Assembly (NCBI GenBank): GCA_011037195.1
Contig: JAAEAF010014724.1
Location: 62,001-126,000 of the forward strand
Direction of reading: 5' to 3'
Source: Triatoma infestans
Lineage: Eukaryota; Arthropoda; Insecta; Hemiptera; Reduviidae
DNA: 64,000 nt
Shown: piece by piece, positions 12,520 through 21,887 of the stretch
Numbering within the stretch: position 1 is the stretch's first letter
How the letters are laid out: each line of letters starts with the position of its first letter
The notes under the pieces: generated by a model
Databases searched by the model: none
The model's input: the letters and a program-made list of their open reading frames with translations, nothing else
Told to the model about the DNA's origin: nothing
Position numbers and translations under genes: made by a program

Positions 12520-12558
12520 TTGAGTTAAAATTGAATCTGTGAGGTGAACTGATCACTA

Positions 12559-13340
12559 TTTTGGGGAATTAAGTACGTAAATTGAGTGCTTCTTAGAAGT
12601 GAGTTGAGTAGAAAAGTGTTTAAAAATATGGGGAATTTTGTACGTAAATTGAGATAAAAAGGCTACTAGTTCTACTAAGCTTCTTTTATTTTTCCTTTCT
12701 CTAACGAATTTGTTTAATTGCACAAACAATTAGTTCGACAGACGATTTTTTTGAAAATAACATAATTGCTATTTGATCAGCTTTCCATTAGATGTAAGTT
12801 ATTACTGAGAAACTCCAAAAATTATCTCTACAGAAATTACTTTTGCTCTAATAAGAAGTGTTTAAAAATATATAACAAAATTCACATAAGTTCTACTTAA
12901 ATTACTAGTTTTAATATGTACGCATAGACCGCTGTTCTTAATTTTATTTCTTACATGTAATCTGTAAGATAGGCACTTTCGAGTTTTATATTTTTAACCG
13001 AAAACTTACATCTCTACTTTGCAAGCATTGACGGAATTATGTGTGTAAATTGAGTACGTTTTAGATTAGAAATGTGATTATGACAATATGGGTAGTATGT
13101 AACTTGAGATACAACAGTTACTAAATCTCTGGTTAAACACTAGTTTTTTTCCTTTCTTTAATTATTCTAATTGTACAAACAATTAGTTCGACAAAAGATA
13201 TTAGCAACTACTTTGTCGTACATTGAGTTAGATAACAGATCCAAGGACTTTAAGCTGTACCAAAAAAAAAACTCACATAAGTTCTGTCTCAGAAATCACT
13301 ATATTGGATTGGATGTATGTGTTGGTAATATATTTGATCG
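12559..13340. repeat. diverged repeat field
   Basis: Two related blocks, about 12632-12748 and 13088-13199, share tccttttct-like runs and acaaacaattagttcgaca. Both are preceded by a gtacgtaaattgag or gtaaattgagtacg motif (12590, 12636, 13043). These look like copies of a small repeat, possibly a MITE, now heavily diverged. No gene is visible. Confidence 0.45.
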
Positions 13341-13570
13341 ATAAAAATAGTTTTATCATAAACAAAGAGAGGGGCGTGGAGGGTTTCTCTCTTTAAGACT
13401 TAGTGTAAAAAAAAAATAAAATAAAAAAATTAATGTAATCAGGAAGTATATTGCAAACATTGTGCACACATAGAGGTTAATAAACTTTTGTACGAATGGA
13501 AAAATACAATACAAAGGTCAATGAACTCTGGACTGGGGAACGTGGGGCAGAGCCTCTCATTAAGTATCTG

Positions 13571-13574
13571 TATA

Positions 13575-13617
<43 letters not shown>
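13571..13617. repeat. TA/AAT microsatellite
   Basis: A (TA)n run passes into about 13 AAT units. A minus-strand ORF that crosses it (poly-tyrosine) is an artefact of the repeat. Confidence 0.9.
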
Positions 13618-13621
<4 letters not shown>

Positions 13622-14039
13622 GAAAATAAGGCTGTAAAAAAAGGTTCATTTTTCCAAACAAACCCGGAAAAATCACAACATTCATACGAAGAAACAGCCA
13701 ATAAACTACACAACGCATTCCAGTAAAAAACTACCAATAGTGATTCGAATTGTCCAATCCCCCAAAATATAGAATGAAGAAGTACTTCTAAGACTTTATG
13801 AGTTCTATCTATCCGCTAACTTATAAATCATAAGGAAAAGTTATAGATCATAACATAGATCTTATGGACTCAAGACCACCCATTTCGTCGAAAAAATAAA
13901 GATGATTCCCCCCTTGAAGAGACCAATCCCATGTCACTTCTCTTTTCAGCAAGTTGCCTTGATCTTTTCATCAAATACAGAATTGTGAACGATCTTATCC
14001 CAGAGAATTCGGCGAAACTCAAAAGGTTTATTCGCTTAC

Positions 14040-14270
14040 TGGTACAAGTATGTTGATACTTCCGTTATTTGGGAGCAAGGGAAAGACAAATTGCTCTCTT
14101 TCAGCTCAGAATTAAATATCATTCTTCCGAGCAGAAAATTCATGATGGAAATTGAAGAGAATTGAAAGCTTTCCTTCTTGGATGTACTAGTCCAGAGAAA
14201 AAAAATCTGGTGCGAAACACTCACGCAACTTTCTCTTTCTGCAGTTTACAGAAATGCAACCGCTGACGCG
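14040..14270 (+). pseudogene. Penelope-like element RT fragment (left part)
   Basis: One frame reads WYKYVDTSVIWEQGKDKLL, then FMMEIEEN, a TGA at 14163-14165, then KLSFLDVLVQRK and SAVYRN. This order (YVDDTFVIW...H-GKDKL, F-ME-E-N, LPFLDVLV-RK, SVYRK) is the C-terminal palm of Penelope-like reverse transcriptases. The second Asp of the catalytic YVDD appears to be missing, so the protein is dead. The frame is interrupted at 14270 by LINE-C and could resume at 20771. The match rests on motif recognition only. Confidence 0.6.
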
Positions 14271-14346
14271 CAGTTGTGTGTGAGCTCTCGAACAGTGAAG
14301 AAGTGTACAAAGTTCAGGTTTACAATTTTGTATATATTTCTACATA

Positions 14347-15657
14347 CGAGGTGTGTAAATTAAGTAATGAGACTGATTTTTTTTCTTTTTTTTATTCAAA
14401 TAAAATTGCAATTCAACATTGTCCCTTTCAAAGTAACTACCTTGGGAAGCCACTCAACGCTGAAGACGATTCTTCCATTCGTCATAGCAGTGCTGGAACT
14501 CGGATACTGGAATAGACTTCAGTTGGTCGGTTACGGCTGTTTGAATATTCTCCAATGTTCCAAAATGACGTCCCTTGAGGTGATTTTTCAATTTGGGGAA
14601 CAAAGAAAGCCACATGGACTCAAGTCGGGTGAATAAGGAGGCTGAGGAGCCACAGGAATGTCATTACTGGCCAAATACTCATTAATAGAAATCGGGGTGT
14701 GACACGGAGCATTGCGTGATGCAACACCCACTTGTTTTTGATGTTTGGTCTCACACGCATGACACTTTTTCGAAGTCTCTCAAGAACTTCTCGGTAAAAA
14801 TGTTGGTTTACCATTTGGCATTGAGGCACTAATTCTTTGTGAACGATTCCTTGGCTATCAAAAAAACAAATCAGCATGCATTTGATTTTTGACTTGCTCA
14901 TTCTTGCTTTTTTGGCCTTGGAGAGGTTGAAGTGTGCCACTGCATGCTCTGACGCTTAGTTTCTGGGTCATACTCAAACACCCAAGACTCGTCTCCTGTA
15001 ATAACACGTTCCAAAAAATTGGGATCGTTTTCAATTGCTCCCAAAAAGTCAAGGCTCCTTTCCTTTCTGATGTCTTTTTGCTGTTGTGAAAGATTTTTCG
15101 GAACCATTTTTGCACAAATTTTTCTCATCCCCAATTCATTAGTCAAAATTTGAGGAACGGTTGTGTGAGTCAAATTCAACTCTTCGCCGATCATTCGGAC
15201 TGTGAAACGACGATTTGAATGCACGAGATCGCGGATTCTGCCAACATTTTCGTCGGTTCTTGAAGATGAAGGCCTTCCGCTGCGAGGCTCGTCTTCAATT
15301 GATTCCCTTCCTTCTGCAACGACTTAAACCACCTAAAAACCTGTGCTCTCGACAAAACATTGTCTCCATAGGCCTGGCACAGTTTTTCAAACGTTTCCGT
15401 TGCACTGTGCCCAAGTCTGAAGCAAAACCTGATGGCACAACGTTGCTCGTAATTGATGTCACTCATTTTTAAAACGCACTGAAAAAACCTTGCTCACAAA
15501 AAAAGTCACTACGGACAGTGCAACAACTCTAGCATTTTCAAATTTGCGCTGGACGTGTATCAGATGTTTACTTGCCCTACCACGCATGCGCCGCGTCTCC
15601 AGTGTTGCCAGATCGAACACTAGAAAATCAATCTCATTACTTAATTTACGCACCTCG
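14347..15657 (-). mobile_element. mariner (Tc1/mariner) transposon, inactive
   Basis: A 1311-bp element with ~34-bp terminal inverted repeats (14347-14380 and 15624-15657; cgaggtg then gtaaattaagtaatgaga, two mismatches). It is flanked by the TA target duplication (14345-14346 and 15658-15659). Length, TIR size and TA site are typical of mariner. It lies within the 5' UTR of LINE-C, splitting 14271-14344 from 15660-15847. Confidence 0.95.
14470..15466 (-). pseudogene. mariner transposase pseudogene
   Basis: The start is the ATG at 15464-15466 (MSDINYEQRCAIRFCFRLGH). The paired helix-turn-helix N-terminus includes AQVFRWFKS, and the linker SIEDEPRSGRPSSSRT lies in another frame. The catalytic core shows VITGDESWVFEYDPETK (first Asp), the region of NAPCH (second) and PPYSPDLSPCG (third, D34D spacing). 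I see frame changes near 15325, near 14915 and at 14714, and the final exon-like stretch ends RLQR-TGA. The frame change at 14714 falls in the codon expected for the second catalytic Asp. The enzyme would cut and paste the element at TA, but this copy cannot encode it. Confidence 0.9.
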
Positions 15658-15847
15658 TAACTACAGGGAGTACATTTATTTTTTATTATTTTTGATTTTC
15701 TAATTGAATTTTTCTTTTTTCTTTGTACATACTCTACTTTTAATTTTTCTTAATTTTCTCATTTTTTCTGTACATATTGTGTAGATCATTTTTTGTTCAT
15801 TTAAAGAGTTTAATTTTATTTAAGTTGGTTTTGATTATTGGGCCATT

Positions 15848-17224
15848 ATGGGGGATTCCCAAGGGGATACGAGAAATGTTCCACCTGATAAGAATAATTT
15901 AGGACAATGTAGTACACAAAAAGAAAATATGAGTACTGAAGTTATGGAATTTACTCACTCAGTTGACAAAAATAAGACAGATAAAAACAGGGAGATAATA
16001 GGAAAATCAGATGTCACAGATGAAATCAAGGAAAAAGTATATCCTCAGTTTCAATATGAAACAATTGATAAAGGTCCGTATGTGGTTTTCATGGAAGGTA
16101 CTGGAAATGGGAACGGTATAGACCGGCTCCATCCCATGGCCCTGAGTAAACTAATATATAACAGTCATCCAGAAATTTAAAAATTTATCAGTAGTGTTAA
16201 AAAAATAGGTCGAAATAGGATAAAAGTAGAATTAATAAATAAAGAAAGCGCTAATTGTTTAATAGGTTCACAGCTATTAAAAGAAAAAAAATTGGTAACT
16301 TATGCCCCTACTTTCATATTACAAAGACAAGGTATTATTCGGGGAGTTTTCCATGAATTGTCGGATGAAGATATAGCTAAGGATATTCAGTCGTCGCCTT
16401 ACGAACCTGTCATGGTGATTAAAGCGAGATGTTTTTCTCGAAAAGTTGTTAAAGAGGGCCAAACTAAATTTGTTCCTACTCAGACTGTTTACTAACTTTT
16501 AGAGGCCAGACCTTGCCTGATTACGTCACTTTGCACTATGTTAGATGCCCGGTAGAGCCTTATATTCAAAAAATTAACCAATGTTTTAAATGTCTTCGCT
16601 ATGGGCATAAAAGTGAGAAATGTAACAGCTCAGTTAGATGTAGTAAGTGCGGGCAACAACACCTTAGTAAAGACTGCAGGCCGACACTCCTTTAAAATAT
16701 GTACATTGCAATGGCGAACACCAGCTCTATCAAAAAGTAAATGTCCTGAATTCAGCAAACAAAAATCAATTAGGTCGTTAATGACCGAAGAAAATCTGTA
16801 TTTCACTGAAGCGAGAGAAAAACTAAATAGCAATAGTTTTAGAGGAGCTTTAGTTAATCAGGTGCCAGCGATTAATCATAAATCAGTTTTTCCTCCACTT
16901 CATATTACTAACAGGGTTCCTACCAAAAGGTTACGCCCTAACACTTCTCCTGACAAAGATAATACATCTGAGGAATATAAAAAAATCCTAGCCAGCTATA
17001 GTGCAGACTGGTATAAAAGTCAGCCCATCACTAAAAACCCCTACCCCCCGAATTATGAAAATATTCGAGGCAAACCCTCTCAAAAATTAACAGTCGATGT
17101 AAATAAGTTTTGTGAAGCTCTATTCGAAATTGTTACCAGTCTAAAAAATATTGACTCTAGTAATAAAAATGATATATTAAAAGAGATAAAAATAAGAGTA
17201 GAACATTTCGGCTTATTTGAATGA
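15848..17224 (+). pseudogene. LINE-C ORF1 (gag-like with CCHC knuckles), broken
   Basis: The start is ATG at 15848 (MGDSQGDTRNVPPDKNN). An in-frame TAA lies at 16178-16180, and the same frame continues to 16495. A frame change near 16490 leads to TLPDYVTLHYVRCPVEPY and two CCHC zinc knuckles (CFKCLRYGHKSEKC, CSKCGQQHLSKDC, from 16582). A third knuckle region follows with another frame change near 16725 (CNGEH then CPEFSKQKSI). The C-terminal tail runs to TGA at 17222-17224. Nucleic-acid-binding gag of I/Jockey-type LINEs. The ORF2 ATG overlaps this stop (ATGA). Confidence 0.82.
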
Positions 17225-20200
17225 ATTTCAATATACCTCTGAAACTCTTACAATGGAGATCGGCTGTCAGTAATAAAGGCAGCTTAGAAATATGTCTAGC
17301 CCAGAATAATATTAATATTGCTATTCTCTCAGAAACTTGGTTTCGTACAAATAAATATATTCATTTTAAAGGTTATAATGTGATTAGAAAAGACCGAAGC
17401 GACGACGGTAAGGCAGGTGTGGCTATTCTAATTAGCAACAACATACCGTACAAAGTCCTCAATAATATTGAAATAGATAAAGTTATGTCTGTATGCATTA
17501 CGATTCCCTTTGAAAACAAACAAATTTCCATTACCTCTATTTATAATAATCCTAAAAATAACATTTCTTCTCGTAACTGGGAGAAACTATTTAATAAAAT
17601 ACCAAAACCTTGTATAATTGCTGGCGATTTCAACTGTCATCACCAGTTTTTCGGGTGTTCTCAGACGAATTCCAAAGGTTCTTCCCTATTAGATGCTATC
17701 GATAGATGTGGGTTTATTTTATTAAATGACGGTTCACCTACTGTTGTAAATTCAATTAATCAAGTTAATTTATCAGCCATTGATTTAACTTTTGTGTGGC
17801 CAGAACTGTCTACTATGTTCGATTGGAATATTATGAATGATACTCTTGGTTCAAATCACCTCCCGATAATTATAGAATCTAATGTTTCTTATAAAAAATC
17901 AGGTTCAAGTTTTTTCTGTCCCAAAATGGAACATAAATAAAGCTAATTGGGATAAATATGGTGAACTTATGAGTTTCTATACAACCGAACAATTAGCCTC
18001 GTCTTCTTCCCTTGACTACGATCTGTTCATAGAGAATATAAATAAGGCTAGCGATCTTTCTATACCTAAAATAAAAACTATCCAAAATTCAAATTTCAAC
18101 AAACATTGGTGGAATGACAAATGCAAAATAGCTGTTGAAAATAGGAATGCCGCTTATTTATTATATAAAAGAAATTCCAACTATTATAATTTCCTCTCTT
18201 ATCAAAGGGCCGCAGCAAAGGCAGAAAAGGTAATTAAAGAAAGTAAAAGAGATTGTTGGCGTCAGTATTGTGAGGGTATTAATAAAAATACAAATATAAA
18301 GGAGATGTGGCGCGCATTTAAATGTTTAAAAAAATAGAAAGATTGCAAATAGACCGCCTATAAGCAATACTGAATAGAATGATTTTATAAAGAAGTTACG
18401 TCCTCCTTACGTATCTGATGAACCTTTTCCATTGACCAGTCGAATAATACTCACTTTCTTTTGGAGCCCTTCACAATTAATGAACTTAACACCGCAATAA
18501 AAACTAACAAGAATACAGCCCCCGGCTTAGACAGTATTCATTACCCCATGATTGCTCACCTCCTTTGTGTTTCTAAAAACCTGCTACTTTCAATGATAAA
18601 AAAATTCTGGTTAAAAGGACAGTTTCCAGTAACATGGAGAAATTACTTAATAATCCCAATCTTAAAACCATCTAAACCAGTTAATGATTATAATTCATAT
18701 CGCCCCATTTCGCTATCTTCTTGCTTGTTAAAAACTATGGAAAGAATGGTTAAAGCACGATTTGAATGGTATTTAGAAAGTAACTCCCTATTACCCGAAT
18801 CACAGTTCGGCTTTAGGAAGGGAAGAACAATCTCGGATTGCCACTCTTTGTTATTATCCGATGTAGACATTTCATTTACCAATAACAAATCAGTAGTAGC
18901 AGCCTTCTTGGACATTTCTGGAGCCCACGACAATGTGCATTTTGGTATATTAACACGTAAATTACTTGCCATGAGATTACCACAAAAATTTGTGTATAAC
19001 ACATTAAATATAATAAATAGGAGAAGTATTTTTGATAAAAGTAATGATCAACTTGTTGGACCTAGAGTTGCCCAGGTTGGTTTGCCTCAGGGGAGCAGTT
19101 TGAGCTGTTTGCTGTACGCTGTGTATGCATCGGACCTTACTAGTATCTGCCATTCCGAGCTTAAACTTATTCAATATGCAGACGATACTTGTATTTATAG
19201 CGCAAATCAGAACACTACTACTTGTGTAGAAAACTTAGATCTCGCTATGAAAAAATTCTTCGACTGGACCCAAAATAATGGCCTTACTTACTGTAGCTAA
19301 ATGTGTCGTTTGTCCATTCAGTAGAAAACGATCGATATCTATGGGGGACGAAGTGAGACTAGGAGGCACTCTACTCCCCTGCAAAATGAAAGTGCAATTT
19401 TTGGGATTGTTACTAGATAGAAAACTAAAATGGACCGCACATATTAATGAACTAGTCGGTAAAACAGAAAAATATGTAAATATACTCCGGATGATTTGCT
19501 TTAATAACTGGGGAACCGATCCATCGACCTGCCTTTTATTCTATAGATCTACAGTAAGAGCTATTTTTGACTTCGGTTGTATATTTTATAGTAGGGCCTG
19601 TAAAACTAAACTCCAGTACTTAGACAGAATTCAATACAAATGCATAATATTATGCATGGGATACCTTAATAGTACTCATGTCAACGTCATGTTATCGGAA
19701 GCAAATGAACCACATCTGCATTTGAGAAGAAGGATGCTAACAGACCGTTACATCTTAAGAACCATGTCTTTCTCTCCAACTGTTTCAAGTAAAATCAGCT
19801 CCTTATCAGTAACTGTTTTAACCTATGCCTACTGGAAAAATAAAGTTACCCCACTAATTGTAGATAGTTTTCTGGAACTAACTGAATTCCAGTCTACAAT
19901 AATTCGTTCTGATAAGATACCAGTATTTCTCTGTGATTATAATTTCTTGATGATGAATGTACCCGTTGTATACATGCCTGACTATAAAGAAAGAATTCAT
20001 CTTCAGACTATTAATACATTTCGTGAGGATGTTTCGCATTTTTTACCAAATACTCAGATTATATACACTGATGGCTCTAAAGTGGGGAACCATGTAGGAG
20101 CTGCTTACTACGATCCCTCTAATAATGTTAAAAAAATGTTTAAGTTACCACAGCACGCCTCCATTTTTTCTGCCGAGACATTAGCCTTCATTGAAGCGCT

Positions 20201-20757
20201 GAAATATATAGAAAAGCTAAACACTAAGAAAGTGGCTATCATGTCTGACTGTAAAAGTCTATATAGATTCTCTGGCCAACACTCATTACAAGTCACACAC
20301 TTCATATTTTACAATAGAAATAATTAAGTTAATTCACAACATTAAAGTTCAAAATAAACTACTCAAACTAGTCTGGATCAGAGGGCATGCCCACATCACT
20401 GGAAATGAAGTAGCCGATAGCCTGGCCAAACGGGCTGGTACTCTGGGTGACTTTGTAAATTATAAACTCCCCTTTACGGATATTAGACCAATCGTTAGGA
20501 TTATGATGTTAGATAAATGGCAGAGAGAATATGATTCGATTGATAAAGGAGTTTTGTATAAGAAAAGTAATCCCCTTGTAGGTGTAAAACCTTGGTTTCT
20601 TAACCTAAATTTAAATAGAAGAAGCATCAGGATAATTAATACAATCAGATCCAACCATGGACTCTGTGGAGCATACTTAAATAGAATAGGAAGAGCTAAT
20701 ACTAATGTGTGTATATTATGCGGTACACTTGATGATCTAGAGCACATTCTGATGGCC
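17221..20757 (+). pseudogene. LINE-C ORF2: endonuclease-RT-RNase H, broken
   Basis: The endonuclease runs from ATG 17221 (ILSETWFRTNKY, IIAGDFNCHHQFFG, LSAIDLTFVWP, GSNHLPI) to a frame change near 17900. The connecting region runs to 18337. The RT (18461-19300) has NTAPGLDSIHYP, YRPISLSSCLLKTMERMV, FLDISGAHDNV, GLPQGSSLSCLLY and catalytic YADDT. The usual Phe after GA in motif A is His here. A frame change near 19290 leads to RNase H (YTDGSKVGNHVGAA, AETLAFIEAL, SDCKSLYR), and another near 20300 leads to GNEVADSLAKRAG. The finger CILCGTLDDLEHIL ends abruptly in the poly(A). Confidence 0.85.
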
Positions 20758-20770
20758 AAAAAAAAAAAAA

Positions 20771-20838
20771 CCGCTGACGCGGTCTCACCCAGAAATTGTT
20801 TTGCAAGACAATGGCCGCGGAAGTCTGAAAGATTATGA
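20771..20838 (+). pseudogene. possible right part of the Penelope-like ORF
   Basis: After the LINE-C tail and target duplication, the frame that was open at 14270 can continue as VSPRNCFARQW to a TGA at 20836-20838. No Penelope motif is recognisable in this part, so continuity is inferred from the target duplication alone. Confidence 0.3.
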
Positions 20839-21629
20839 AGTTTTTCATGTTAGGATAGCCCAGGGACTACAATTTCTTGAAGAAATATTTAATTCACTCT
20901 TCCCTTAAGGGTTTTTTTTCTAAACAAGGGAGTTCCCTTAACTCGCGCTCACCTGCTCATAAAGGTACGCTATACTCAATAAAGTAAACACGCGAAACGG
21001 ACTGGTCACGGACAGATAAAAGGCTTATAATTCTTTAAGGTACCAATGTTTTAGTAATCATAATTTGGAAGTATAATCATTCGGATTTATATTTTATTCA
21101 AACTTGCTTTAGTGCTATGTAAAATTTGGTAATGTTTAGCTACCTAAACTGCAGATAGTTTATAAACTTATGGGTAATAATCATTACTGACAATTTATTA
21201 TCATTATTTATTTGATGTACATTATCGAAATAATTATCAAAATGTACAATGTATGTAAAATGGAGTAATCATACTTTGGAAGATAATTTATTTGTCAAAA
21301 TTGAAATTAATGAATAACTGAATGTAAAATATGAAATGTTTACAAACATTCATTACTATATTCTACTAACTGATTTTTATTTAATAATGCTGGTGATGAA
21401 TATTATGCTGAAATGTGGAAATCGTAATTTCTTGGCATCTTGATAAGTAAAATAAATGATTTTAATTAATATTTTTATCGCCACCAATTTCAATAACCAA
21501 ATTGGTGAGTTTGATGCAGTTATGTTCTATCTGAATCCCATCTTTTCCTGAGTATTTTTTGATAATTGCTGCCTTGTCCGATTTTAGTCTTTGTAATAAA
21601 ACAGAGTCTTATATTTTCTTCAATCAATT
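20839..21629. other. AT-rich intergenic interval
   Basis: No ORF or element recognised. It includes a poly-T stretch and a caccaatttc...aaattggtg imperfect palindrome near 21482-21510. It lies downstream of the RPC9 gene on the minus strand. Confidence 0.4.
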
Positions 21630-21635
21630 TTTATT
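21630..21635 (-). terminator. candidate polyadenylation signal of CRCP
   Basis: AATAAA on the minus strand, about 170 nt after the CRCP stop. The sequence is AT-rich, so chance occurrence is likely; nothing else marks the transcript end. Confidence 0.3.
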
Positions 21636-21806
21636 TTACCTAGTTATCGAATACAAAAAAAAATCAGTTAACAAATTAGGAACTCACGGATCAATTTAAA
21701 CAAAGGATACAAAAACAAGAAAATGTTTACAAAAATAGTTGGTTTATATTCATTACTTAATTAAAATTCTAGTAATTAATTTCTTATGTAAAAAATTTAT
21801 GAAGAA

Positions 21807-21887
21807 TCAAGGACAATTAGATGCAACAATAGTTAATAGTTTTTCAACTTGCTGTTCAGTGAGTCTCTCGTCATAATTGTGCACTAT
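21807..21887 (-). CDS. CRCP: CRCP coding exon 5 (81 nt, with stop)
   Basis: Acceptor atttatag at 21888-21895. It encodes IVHNYDERLTEQQVEKLLT and ends ASNCP-TGA (21807-21809), matching the family's EESEERLTEEQIEALL helix. The protein stops soon after it, as in other invertebrates, without the acidic tail of vertebrates. Confidence 0.9.
   Translation of the reverse strand: MVHNYDERLTEQQVEKLLTIVASNCP

Larger units (their letters stand above)
8151..12546 (-). mobile_element. LINE-B: non-LTR retrotransposon with L1-type ORF1
   Basis: A 4.4-kb minus-strand element with perfect 12-bp target duplication aactgatcacta at 8139-8150 and 12547-12558. It ends 3' in an ATT-type trinucleotide tail (8151-8162). 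ORF1 has coiled-coil and RRM-like character. ORF2 has endonuclease, RT and a C-terminal CCHC-like finger but no RNase H. It is closely related in motifs (GDFNSRIG, YEFY) to LINE-E and LINE-D, probably a CR1-group-like clade, though I cannot fix the clade without a tree. Decay: a frameshift in ORF1, a filler insertion and frameshift in the RT, and one TAG. Confidence 0.88.
14271..20770 (+). mobile_element. LINE-C: I/Jockey-like LINE with CCHC gag and RNase H, split by mariner
   Basis: A plus-strand LINE of ~5.2 kb without the nested mariner. It starts cagttgtgtg, consistent with the CAGT start and arthropod initiator of many Jockey-group LINEs. It ends in 13 A (20758-20770). Flanks carry aaccgctgacgcg at 14258-14270 and 20769-20781 (two A shared with the tail), a 13-bp target duplication inside a Penelope-like ORF. 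ORF1 and ORF2 overlap as ATGA (17221-17224). Several frameshifts and one stop make it inactive. The 3' end falls inside the coding region for the C-terminal finger, so the copy looks 3'-truncated. Confidence 0.8.

Noticed and set aside
13477..13737. 86-codon minus-strand ORF with poly-Tyr
   Set aside because: Created by the AAT microsatellite.
14178..14363. 61-codon plus-strand ORF
   Set aside because: A chimera of Penelope-like RT, LINE-C 5' UTR and mariner end, not a gene.
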